From Wallemia ichthyophaga EXF-994 (lineage: Eukaryota; Basidiomycota; Wallemiomycetes; Wallemiales; Wallemiaceae): a DNA stretch of 64,000 bases. A program made the position numbers and the translations under genes. The stretch's first letter is position 1; each line of letters starts with the position of its first letter. The notes below the pieces were generated by a model, which was not told where the DNA came from, made no database searches, and saw only the letters and a program-made list of their open reading frames with translations. The stretch lies in assembly GCF_000400465.1 (NCBI RefSeq), contig NW_008806286.1:126762-190761 (forward strand), read 5' to 3'. This document shows positions 32,276 to 42,207 of this stretch, in pieces.

Positions 32276-33461
32276 CTACTCTAAAACGATATACTTTTGG
32301 AGATGTTGCGGAATGGCATCAACCAATCCCTTAGATTCGAGCCACTTGCGGGAAAAGAGACGAGACTGGTATCTGTAAGCGCCATCACAGAGAATAGTGA
32401 CGATTTTACGTCTGGTTCCGTCCGCGTTTTTACCGAGATCTTTTCCGAGTTTGAAAGCAGCGGCTACGTTGAGAGCAGAAGAGGCACCGAGATAGATACC
32501 TTCTTCGTCCAACAATCTATACAACATAGCAATGGAATCAGCATCAGGGACTGTGAAACCACCATCAGCAATTTTGACGTCGTCTTTCATATTCTCAGTG
32601 ATTCTACCTTGACCGATACCTTCAGTAATGGAGCCACCATCTCTGTCCATCTTCTGGCCATGGGATTGCACGTAGCTTGCTAAGACGGAACCTGGTGGAT
32701 CAGCGATATAGCAGCCGATATCTTTATTCATAGACTTCAGGTAATTGGTAACGCCAGCAAAAGTACCACCAGTGCCTGTACTGCAAGTGAAAGCGTCAAC
32801 GGTGCCATTAGTCTGCAACCAAATCTCAGGACCGGTGGTATGGAGGTGAATGGCGCGATTCCCGTCAGGATTATCGAACTGGTTTGTCCACACAGCATTC
32901 TCAATGTCGTCAGCATGTCTCTTAGCTTGATGATTGTAGTTCTGTGGATTGTCGAAAGCGACGGCGGGGACAGGGTGAACTTCTGCACCAAGCATGCGTA
33001 GCAAATCAATTTTTTCAGCTGATTGCGTGTTTGGCATATAGATGACGCATTTGTAGCCGCGTGCTCGACAGAGGTGCGCAAGACCGATACCTGTGTTACC
33101 AGCAGTACCTTCGACGACAGTGCCGCGTGGTTTGAGCAGACCTTTCTCTTCGGCGTCGAGAACAAGACCGAGTGCCTGTGAGTGGATGGAGTGAGCGGTG
33201 AAGTGCAAGGGGGAGAGAACGGACAGCGCGATCTTTAACGGAGCCACCTGGGTTCATGAATTCAGCCTTACCGAGAATCTCAGCGTCAGATTCTTCGGAA
33301 AGGGAGTTTAAGCGTATGAGGGGAGTGTTACCGATAGCGCCGATGAAGCCATTCGTCGTGGCTGATTGTTGGTTCCTGTAATAAAATTCAGGGATCGCCT
33401 TAGAAGATAAACACCTGGAAGATCTGATTGATAAGTTTATAAGTCTCTTAGGGAACATCAT
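32276..33461 (-). CDS. Mitochondrial-type cysteine synthase (PLP-dependent)
   Basis: A fold-type II PLP enzyme of the fungal mitochondrial cysteine synthase-like (Mcy1) group, 378 residues in two exons (intron 33176-33224). The N terminus is rich in Arg/Ser and lacks acidic residues, as in a matrix targeting peptide. [19 protein letters not shown] and the PLP lysine in [10 protein letters not shown] lie in exon 1. Exon 2 has [20 protein letters not shown], the phosphate loop [11 protein letters not shown] and [15 protein letters not shown], then [11 protein letters not shown]. The C-terminal segment [17 protein letters not shown] is specific to this subfamily rather than to canonical O-acetylserine sulfhydrylases. 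The intron donor is a less common GTCCGT. The true substrate of this group is not settled. Confidence 0.92.
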
Positions 33462-33529
33462 GGTATCAGTGAAAAGAGAAGACAGCGATAAACGAAAAAA
33501 TTCAAGTGAATGTGAATGTTACAAGTACA

Positions 33530-33964
33530 TCAAGTACATCTAAAGACGGTTACGTGACCACTTGCCTTCAGTACCAACTTGATCATTGTAGTTGAGGAGT
33601 TTCGCTGTGGGTGGAGTGAATTTAAGGGAGAAATCGGAGAGCTGTACAACGTACTGGTCTGGCCTGGCTTGATGTCCTGCCATGGGTGTGGCTGTATATG
33701 GCTTTAGAATTGGATGAAAATAATCAACCAGACAAACTAACGTTGTTTTTACGGTCCCAGACCTGGAATTTAGTTAGAATTGCCTTCTAATAGCCACAAA
33801 ACACTCACAACTTCTGGTCCTTGTGCTAATCTAGCCAAGTACCATCCAGCACCGCCGATCTTAGCGCAATCAGCTTGGTTCGATCCAGCAAAAACACAAC
33901 TCACGGCACCGCCAATGATGGCAATGATTGGATAAGTCTCTACTGGAACTGGTAATTTGCCCAT
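33530..33964 (-). CDS. NDUFA4/MLRQ-like (B12D) mitochondrial membrane protein
   Basis: A 112-residue protein in three exons (introns 33692-33741 and 33763-33808). The middle exon is only 21 bp and encodes VWDRKNN. Spliced, the protein reads GGAGWYLARLAQGPEVV, then WDRKNNPHPWQDIKPGQ, then TLYS. This matches the W-D-R-N-N-P-x-P-W motif of NDUFA4/MLRQ proteins, found in respiratory complexes I or IV. The N-terminal hydrophobic segment (YPIIAIIGGAVSCVFAGS) is the single membrane helix. The C-terminal 35 residues are not conserved to my eye. It is divergent from MRI1 with 51 bp between start codons. Confidence 0.82.
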
Positions 33965-34015
33965 TTGCGCTGTGATGAAAGTCGGAAACCAAGAAACTTG
34001 TCAACCCCCGCCATC

Positions 34016-35190
34016 ATGTTCACTTCTATTGAATTTGATAACTTTACTATTAAAATAATAGACCAGTTGAAATTACCTAATGAGCTGTCTTATTTGCAAA
34101 TCACTTCAATTGCTCAAGCCTGGCTGGCTATTAACAGGATGAATATTAGAGGCGCACCTGCATTAGCTTCTTTGGCCACTCTGTCTATAGCGCAGAAGGT
34201 GCACAATACACAGTACGCAGACATACATGCACTTAAGGCAGATATCAAAGAAGCGTGCGACTACCTCTACACATCCAGACCCACCGCCGTCAACCTCGGC
34301 ATTGCACTCGATCAAGTGAGGCAATCTGCCGAAATAGATGCGGACGACCTGAACACACTCAAGCAATCTATCATCGACCAATCTATCCTCATCTGGTCTG
34401 AGGATGTTGAAAGAAACAAGAAAATGTCTGACAATGGCGCAAATTGGCTCATCAACCACTTAGAGTCGACAAACAAGATTGAAAAAGGTAGCAAACTATC
34501 CATCCTTACTGTATGCAACACTGGCTCACTAGCTACCTCCGTAAGTTGTCTTTTGGGTGCAGTACTGGGTGCACGACTAACGATACCAATGATACACAGG
34601 GCTATGGAACTGCTTTCGGCATGATCACACGTCTCCACGAGATGGGTAGACTAGAAAGAGCGTACTATGCCCAAACGACTCCTTACCACCAAGGTACTAG
34701 ACTGACAGCTTTCGAATTCACCCAGCTGGGTATTCCAAGTTGTTTAGTTTGTGACACTGCTATCGGATCACTCATCTCCAACGGTCACGTGCACGCTGTG
34801 ACTGTTGGTGCTGACAGAATAGCCTTGAATGGGGACACAGCCAACAAAATCGGGACTATGCAGTCTGCTCTATTCGCCAAGACATTCGATATTCCTTTCA
34901 GTGTCGTTGCCCCACGTGCTTCTGTCGACCGTAGCCTCCACGACGGGAAAGGTATCCCGATCGAATTGCGAGGGGCGAAAGAGGCAGTGACGGTGCGCGG
35001 GTTGGATACGGAAAGTGGTCACCAAGCAAGTGTGCGTATGGCTCCAAAAGAGGTCGGTGAAAGTGATCTGCATCAGGTTTATAACCCTGGTTTCGACGTC
35101 ACTCCCGCTAATCTCATCTCCGCCGTCGTGTTAGAGACGGGTGTAGCTGTGAACCGTGGTGAGAATGTAGATGTTCAGTCGTTGCTATAG
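34016..35190 (+). CDS. MRI1: Methylthioribose-1-phosphate isomerase
   Basis: Methionine salvage enzyme converting 5-methylthioribose-1-phosphate to the ribulose form. Two exons (intron 34541-34599) give 371 residues, the usual size. MNIRGAPALASLATLSIA carries the Arg-Gly-Ala substrate loop. VCNTGSLATS holds the catalytic cysteine, and GADRIALNGDTANKIGT holds the catalytic aspartate and the adjoining Asn. The intron falls between SLATS and GYGTAFG. The salvage pathway recycles the thioether by-product of polyamine synthesis, which links it loosely to the antizyme gene elsewhere in the window, though not by proximity. Confidence 0.96.
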
Positions 35191-35239
35191 ACAAGGATTT
35201 CACATTCTTTCTTTCAATTATATACTAGATTTACATTAT

Positions 35240-36052
35240 TTACACACGCACAGCCAACACAAACGCATCTGTGCCTTTCTCATTCGCGATTTGCTGATGG
35301 GTGGCTATGAGCTCCCCTCTGGCCTCATACTCCTGCAGCAATTTGTACACCTGGCGATTACCGAGTACATTTGGCGTCATGTTGTTCGGATCGAGGAACG
35401 ACCGAGCGTCCTGGATAGTGTTATCGATCACAATCATCGCGCCTGTGAGACGCGTTAGTGGGGTGGGCAGCGACTTGCTCGCATGTCATCTCCCACCTTT
35501 ACGTGTCCGCTTCACGGATTCTGCGAGGTAGTTGGGACTGTTGCTTTTATCCGCATCTATGAAAACGAAATCAAATGGAATATCATCTAAGCGTGAGATG
35601 GTTTCCAAAGCTGCCCCAACTCTTATATCGACCTTGGGCGCCACTTTTGCATACTCCACATTAGATCTGGCTACTTGGGCGAAATCAGAGCTGCATTCGC
35701 AGCTAATAAGCTCGCCGTTGTGCGAGAGTGCTCTTGCCAGCCAGATGGTGCTGTATCTGGGGTGGTAGGGATGTTAGCGGAGTCTTAGCTTTAGCGACAA
35801 GCCAAGAGCTCAGCTCACTCCATCTCACTCGCCAATCAAAATCATCACTCACCCACCAAGCGTTCCAACCTCTAGAATGCGTCTAGCGCCTATCAGCTTG
35901 GCTTGCATCATGATAAACTTGCCCTGCATTGCACTGACGCGGATGGGCGGCAAGCCATTCTGTGTACAGTTCTCGATCGCATGTCCGAGTCCGTCGTCCT
36001 CTCCAATCAAGAAGCGCTCCGCGTACTTGTCGACTTGCTCGTATATAGACAT
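35240..36052 (-). CDS. SAM-dependent O-methyltransferase (class I, CCoAOMT-like), copy 1
   Basis: A 220-residue methyltransferase of the caffeoyl-CoA/catechol O-methyltransferase type, three exons (introns 35443-35496 and 35757-35852). The SAM-binding motif I is ILEVGTLGGYSTIW, split by the first intron. Motif II is FDFVFIDADKSNSPNYL, with metal-ligand aspartates, followed by GAMIVIDNTIQDARSF. The C terminus DAFVLAVRV is typical. Its first intron of 96 nt is the longest I placed in the window. It lies in tandem with a paralogue on the same strand. Substrate unknown; bacterial and fungal relatives methylate small catechol-like compounds. Confidence 0.9.
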
Positions 36053-36250
36053 TTGAATCGGTAGGTATTGTGGATAGTGTAATGAAAGCTTAGAAGCGTT
36101 CCTGTGTGGCTATTTATCGGTTGGAAGATAACCAATCTCCGATATCCGAATTTCGGCCAGGTACACAAGCGCAGGTGTCGGAGGATGTTATAAATAGAAT
36201 AGTGCGTTACAATTCATGTCTTTAAAATGATTTATGAGTTATAGTGTCAC

Positions 36251-37066
36251 TCAAAGGCGTACAGCAATAGCCAAACCGTCATGACCTTTACTTGAACATA
36301 TTTGAATGTTGGTAGCCTCGATCAAGCCTTGGTCTTGGAGCTGCTGGAGGGCGGGATAGACAGCTCTAATGCCGATGCCGTAAGGATCCTGTGTATGTTC
36401 ATCGAGGAGGATATTGTAGTTGCGAACAGTATTATCTACGTATATGACAGCTCCTGGGCGAGTCAGATCGATAGCCTTGCGGAGATATGCCGCGCTGTTC
36501 ATCTTATCAGCATCTATAAACACCATATCGAAAGCACCCTGAAGCGTGTCGAGCGTTTCGAGTGCAGCGCCATGTTTTACTTCCACTCTGCAGCTTGGAT
36601 TGGCGTACGCGATGTTCTCTCGCGAAAGCTGTGCAAATTTTTCATTTGACTCGAGCGAGATGAGCTCACCGTCGGCAGGAAGAGCCTTTGAGAGCCTATA
36701 GGAGTGCAATAGAGCATCCATTAGCTTGTGCGCTTCCCTCAATCTACAAACACCCCACTCACCAAATACTAGAATACCCGGCTAGGGTGCCTATTTCAAG
36801 CACCCTCTTTGCCCTCATCATCTTAGCCTGTATCATGAGAAACTTGCCTTGGATGGCGCTGACGCTGATATCGGGAAGGCCATTATTGGCGGCGTTTTGC
36901 ATGCACTTGTCGAGCGCTGCGTCTGGTTTGATGATGTGCTGTTCGGAGAAGTTGTCTACTTGGGTAAAAGCTTCAGTCTGGGGGGAATGTTGGGGAGTAG
37001 GTGTGTGGTGAGTCTGTGTCGAGACCAAATTACTGAAACACCCACTGGAATCATTGAAAGTGACAT
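36251..37066 (-). CDS. SAM-dependent O-methyltransferase (class I, CCoAOMT-like), copy 2
   Basis: Paralogue of the downstream gene, 226 residues in my model. It shares ISVSAIQGKFLMIQAKMM, RVLEIGTLAGYSSIW, FDMVFIDADKMNSAAYL and GLAIAVRL with copy 1. Introns are 36696-36762, after the Trp of motif I, and 36978-37045, with a GTGGGT donor after a 21-nt first exon encoding MSLSMIP. An alternative is an unspliced N terminus starting at 37130, which adds an unrelated 50-residue head. I prefer the spliced start because it gives the same N-terminal length as copy 1. Intron positions differ between the copies, so the duplication is not recent. Confidence 0.85.
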
Positions 37067-37342
37067 GTTTATTGTCGCTGATTGAGAACAAGGATACCAC
37101 GGCCAATATTCTAAAAGTCTTGGATACCATTCGACCTACTCCAAGTCATCACAATCCTGATTCAGAAGCGAGTGAAATTTTTAAATCCAACGATTCCAAC
37201 GACCCAAAAAACACACGATTTCTCTCACATGTATGAAAACAAATGGATAATATATCAGTATCAACTTTTCTCCACTATTAGTCATCATTCCTTGGAGTCA
37301 TTCCAAAGTTTGGGCAAGGGTATTTGAAGATTTTTGAGTGAA

Positions 37343-38358
37343 CTACACACTCCAAAGCATACCCTTCCTGTCATAAAAACTGGCTGACATAATCAGTCCC
37401 TCTTTATTCCAATCGACACCATAAGCGAGGTTGTGATGTGTGTTGGTGTGCACGATAGCACTTGAGTGGAGATCCACAACATCGAATCCGCCATACATAT
37501 TCGCCATGACTAGTTTGCTGTCATCAGTTTCATGATATTTGATACGCCAAATACCTCCACTCGTCTTGATACTACTGGTGGGTGTCTTGAGATTCCGTTT
37601 GTCGAAAATGCGCAACGTCTCATCGTAAGAGCCCACAGCGAGCTCATTTTGATTGTGTGGGGAGTTAGAGATGGTAGTTACGCCGCCATCGAATCTAATA
37701 AGAGTATAAGAGAGGATGATGCAGCTATATTGACAGAGACGTACTTCTTATTAGACGATACGGGTGCGTTTAATCCAACCCTAAGATCCCAAGCCTTGAA
37801 GACACAATCATCGGCACCTGTATAGAGGATATGGTTTGGAGAATAGTGATCCCACGCGGCAATCCACGTTTCGTAATCGTGTGCCTGCCAATCATGCACC
37901 AGCTGCTGTGTGGAAGTGTTTACGCTGATTGCACGACCATCTGACATGGAAACAGCGATCTGTGGATCAGTATCACAGCGCAAATTCGACCAATCGAGAG
38001 ATAATGCTAAGGAGGAGGAGTGCGGAGAGCAATCGATGGTGTATAGATTAGAAAGAGAACTTTCAGAGAATTTGTCGACAGATAGCACTCCTTCTGCATC
38101 AACAAGACCTAGAAGCTGTTTCATCCACTTTATATCTAGCGTGCCTGGTGTTTGACGGCTATCCAAGTAATTAAATGTACGCTGAGTACAGTCATACACT
38201 AAACACTGCCCTTTGCGCTGCTGATGGCTAATTTTCCCGTCTTTGTCGGTCTGTGTATCAACGAGCTCATAAGTCCCAACAGCGTAGACGTCGAGTAAGT
38301 CATTGTATTCAACAGCACATGCTGTGTTTTGAAAATTAATTTCTGCGTGTGTTCGCAT
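37343..38358 (-). CDS. DPH7: Diphthine methyltransferase Dph7 (WDR85)
   Basis: A WD40 protein that demethylates diphthine methyl ester in diphthamide synthesis on elongation factor 2. The 321-residue model has two exons (intron 37695-37744). Signature segments are NTACAVEYN and YDCTQRTFNYLDSRQTPGTLDI near the N terminus. HDYETWIAAWDHYSPNHILY and TGADDCVFKAWDLR follow, and after the intron GSYDETLRIFDKRNLKTPTS with GGIWRIKYHE. The ending YGVDWNKEGLIMSASFYDRK is characteristic. It is divergent from the SR140-type gene with only 27 bp between the two start codons. Confidence 0.9.
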
Positions 38359-38385
38359 CTTATTCTTGTACGCTGAACAAGTGAA

Positions 38386-40428
38386 ATGGATCCAATTAAG
38401 CAGGAATTGCTGAAATCTGGGAAAATCGACACAGTAAATTTGTGTACAGTGTTTTAATTAGATTAAGTCTAAGCAGCCACCTCAGTCTCGTATTCAGCAC
38501 GTACCGGAGCAGAGACTGAGCCACTTCAACTCAGGCTCAAATTACAAGTCAGCAAGGGATAAGCAGAAGGAGGCAGACGAGCAACGAAGACTTGAAGAGG
38601 ATACACAGACGCAGATGGCGTACAAAGAGTATTTGGACGCCTTTGATGACGTCAGGCAGTCTTCTTTTGTTAAATCTGGAAATGGCAGAGAATGTGGGTG
38701 TGGGGATTCTGTGTGATTGTGGCTTACGTTTCGGCAAGCTTATTCTCACCAACCCAAATCACACCCAGTTGAACTCAATTCTCAGGGGAAAATTAAAGGC
38801 AAGACGCAAATGGACAGCTTTTTACAGGAGTTGAAGAGAGAACAGACTGGAAGAGGCAGCAGAAGTGATCCTGACTTTCATAGCGATGCAGATCCTCACT
38901 CTACCAACCTCTACGTCGCTAACCTTCCAACTTGGATCGATGAACGAATTTTTGGTGAATACTTTGCTCAATTTGGTGCTATAGCTTCTGTGTGTGGCTT
39001 ATGAAATTGGAAATACACCCCTGATTACCCAATCCAGGTCAAAATACTTTGGCCGCGACCAGAAGATCAGCATAAGCTGAAGCAACCTGGATACGCGGGA
39101 TTTATTAGCTTCATGACACGCCATGATGCTGAAACAGCTTTGAAACAGCTAGATGGCTCAGATTGGCAGGGTCATATGTTAAAAGTGGGTTTTGCATTGT
39201 TTGTACGTAGATCAAACCTCAAACTACAGATCAGGTTGATTGGGGAAAACGCGTGAGAATACCTTCAAGACCACTATACGAGAGTACTGCCAAACGTCCC
39301 GCTCCATCACGATCAAGATCGCCAAGCAGCTTCGATCAGCGTGAAAGTAAGCGCAGTCGTGTTGAAGAAGAGGCGCCTGGTGTTGACGGAAAGACTCTCA
39401 ATTTCTTGCTTAGCGTTGTGTCATATGCCAAGTCACACGACAAAGGACCTTCAGCCTGCTTGGAAGAGCTGAAATGGCTCAGTGAAGAGTATGCTTTCTT
39501 GAATAACGACAACGTAGGTTGTGTGTCATTAATTGATAACTTTAACACTTAATTTAAGGATACAAAATCCAGATTCGTGCTCAACCAACTAGATAACGAT
39601 ATACCATTCGACGATAGCAAGCCAACTGCTGATTCGGAAAACGATCTCAGCGAACAAGAGCAAAGTGAGCATGAATCAATACAGAAACAGAAGCAAAATA
39701 TTCTAGGTGGAGTCGCCAAGAAGAAATTGGAAAGAATGCTACGCCAAATCACACCGAAGCGCTCGTCTATAGGTAAGGTGATGGCATTTGCAATAGACCA
39801 TTCAGAAGCCTACGAGGGTGTAGTGGGTGTAGTCATCAAGTCGCTCCTCAACGTGTCTACACCTGTTCCACGAAAGATTGCACGACTACATCTAGTTTCT
39901 GACATACTCGCCAATAGTGCGGTTAGCATTTCCGGTGCTTGGAAGTATAGGGATGAGATACAGCGGCAATTGCCCAAGGTATTCGATCATCTGGGACTCG
40001 TTAGATCCACCTTCCCAAGCAAATTGAGTCAGAATTTCTTCAAGGAGCGCATTGAAGTTGTTTTAACAGTGTGGGCCGAATTATTTATCTTCCCGCAGAA
40101 TATCCTCGATGATTATCTGATCAGATTGGAGGGAGTGGGCAGAAAACGTTTGGAATTGGATCGTAGCAGCACGCTAGTCAGTCGCAGCCAGAATCACAGC
40201 GATAGCGCATCTAGCCATCCAATTACACCAGTCGTGGAGGAAGTGGAGAAACCAACTGGATTTAAGCCATTTATACAAGGAGCGGAGGAAGTAGAAGAGG
40301 ATATCGACGGTGCACCAATCGACGATATCGATGGTGAGCCTATGGAGGGAGATGGAGAGGACATTGACGGGGAGCCAATGGAGGACATTAATATTGACGG
40401 GCAATCATTGCACACATATCAAGAATAA
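38386..40428 (+). CDS. U2 snRNP-associated SR140-type protein (RRM plus CID domain)
   Basis: A splicing factor of the U2SURP/SR140 family, 593 residues in six exons (introns 38434-38476, 38694-38768, 38990-39037, 39185-39234 and 39514-39558). The N-terminal YKEYLDAFDDVRQSSFVKSG corresponds to the family segment before the RRM. The RRM runs from STNLYVANLPTWIDERIFGE through ASVKILWPRPE to GYAGFISFMTRHDAETALKQ. VDWGKRVRIPSRPLY follows, then a CTD-interacting helical domain around GKTLNFLLSVVSYAKSHDKG and FAIDHSEAYEGVVGVV. The C terminus has an acidic repeat based on DIDGEPMED. Two introns use GTGGGT donors. The exon joins follow human SR140 motif order. The protein is shorter than animal orthologues, which carry an RS tail. 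Confidence 0.85.
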
Positions 40429-41006
40429 CTAAATTGAATCATTTCCTTGTTTATAATACATTAACTTTCCATCTGCAATATCGTCAGCTCATGTTTCGTG
40501 TCTTGACCAAACCAAAATCCCAAAGAGCACTTGTACTTGTATTATCAGAAAGCGATTGAATACATCGTTTTCCTCAAGAAAGATTAAGACTTAGCATGGA
40601 ATATAAATGTATGTGTATCATCATATCAAAAAATTTGTGCTCTTTTTTGCGACTTGGTGAGGCGTAAAACTCACAATCTGGATAATTGTTAGTAAATATA
40701 TTATATGCCACAAGAGCAAGGCCATTTAACAGCTTTTGATTCATTTCAGAAGTGCTGAGTTTGGAAGTGCGTGGTCAATCAGTCATCTATAGATCAGACT
40801 GGGGCGACAACAATGATCATCATTGAATTTGTATTGTGTACGATTGGCCTTACTCTTTTACCAAATTTACTCACTTTTGATTTCAATGTGAGGAAGAAGA
40901 AGATTTACTATGCGTGACTGATATACACATCTGTTAACGCACATTAACGACACTTTAACGTGAAGTTTTTCACTCTTATACAAGTACACGTATTGTTACA
41001 CAAGCT
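40429..41006. other. Intergenic region, no gene seen
   Basis: An AT-rich gap of about 580 bp between two convergent genes, longer than usual here. I see no ORF with coding character on either strand, no tRNA-like box pair and no clear match to the repeat copies at 31-32 or 59-60 kb. It may hold only the two 3' UTRs or an unrecognised non-coding RNA. Confidence 0.5.
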
Positions 41007-42016
41007 TTAGTGGTATTCGATGGTGTTGTATACTTTGCTAGCTCTGTAGCCTGTGGAGGGTGTGAGCAATCTCGGTATCACACAATCACCGAGAACGACC
41101 ATCACCCACCAAATGCTTTAACTCTGCTAGCATCGAATCTAGATCCATGTGAGTTGAGAAATCTTATCGCGAGATACCTTGTCGCCCTTCCTGGCTCTAA
41201 ATCGATAGTCAGTTTTTGTGGTGGTGCGAATGCAACGGATTCAATGGGTTGAGCGTAGCTATTAAAGTATGCACATGGTGTTAGGTTAGTGGGGAATGGT
41301 AAATCTGGAGGAGAAGGAGATTGAGGTGGAGAAATAAATTGATCCCTTTTTACTCTCTTTTGAGGTCTTGGTGAGGTGGAAGGGTCTTCTAAAAGTCTGG
41401 TATGAGATTGACGTGGTGAAGAATGATAGTTTATTGGAGCGAATGAAGAAGAATGTGGTGGTGGTGTGGATGAAAATTTTTGATCAATACCCGGACCTAA
41501 AGGTTGCTTGAGTTGAGAACTATATCGTTCTAATAGGGGTAAAGATTGGCTGTGATAGACTGATAAATCGTCCAAAGAAATGTGATCTAAACTTGCGAAA
41601 ATCAAGCCATCAGATTTATACGGAACGACTAATTCAAGTTTAGTGAGTAAGAAGCTGTCAGGAGGCTTATTATCGTTTAAAGTCATGATTATTGAATTTG
41701 GAGGATCAACGTCAAAGCGTATACGTATGTCTGGGAACAAAGGACCTTCACCATCGATAAAAACGCCTTGATTGTTATCAAGTACGTGTAAAGGAAGCTT
41801 TTCAATGTCTTGATGATTATCATTATAATCGTTATTATCATTATTTATCCTTCTCATTTGCCTAATTGATCTTCTCCTTTGTACAGCAGCTTCACCAGTT
41901 GCTAACAAATCTGAAGCAGCGGATCTCCATCCAGGTCCTAAAGGGGCAGAAGGTTGTCCATTTATTGTATCGCTTCTTCTGTATCTTCCTTGTATTGTTG
42001 AAATGCTGCGTACCAT
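41007..42016 (-). CDS. Unrecognised protein with conserved-looking C-terminal beta domain
   Basis: A 316-residue protein I cannot assign. The N-terminal part has GPGWRSAASDLLATGEAAVQ and a basic RRRSIRQMRR stretch. A likely beta-rich region follows, around FPDIRIRFDVDPPNSIIMTL and LTKLELVVPYKSDGLIFASL. A Ser/Pro-rich linker with KRVKRD, a possible nuclear signal, leads to the C-terminal segment ATRYLAIRFLNSHGSRFDAS. That ends in RVKAFGYRASKVYN if an intron (41051-41109, GTGGGT donor) is removed. The pattern resembles a galactose-binding (discoidin-like) beta sandwich, but this is only an impression. If the intron is retained the protein stops at FGG. No function is proposed. Confidence 0.7.
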
Positions 42017-42207
42017 CCTCGTCGTTGGTGGGTAAAAGGGGTTTCTAGTCTACTTATAATTTATTTTATTTATTATGATTCAATTTTCATCTATTCACGA
42101 CCACGGTAATTTCAGGAATTTAGTTATCATCGGGTATCCGAAATTCACCGAGGATCCGCTGATAAAGGTCTCTTTCCCGGGTATTCACACTTCAGCAGTA
42201 AACAACG

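Noticed and set aside
33868-33885. GGTTCGATCC resembling a tRNA B box
   Set aside because: It lies inside the MLRQ-like coding exon, with no A box or acceptor stem at the right distance.
37046-37130. Alternative N terminus of the second O-methyltransferase starting at 37130
   Set aside because: The extra head has no similarity to the paralogue, while the spliced 21-nt first exon gives matching length; kept as an alternative only.
37135-37342. Possible small gene (60-codon ORF) between O-methyltransferase 2 and DPH7
   Set aside because: The frame overlaps the O-methyltransferase 5' end, has no motif and a composition like intergenic DNA.
40780-40850. Box C/D snoRNA-like motifs (ATGATGA and CTGA) on the minus strand
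   Set aside because: The C and D boxes are only about 20-30 nt apart, there is no terminal stem, and such short motifs occur often by chance in AT-rich DNA.
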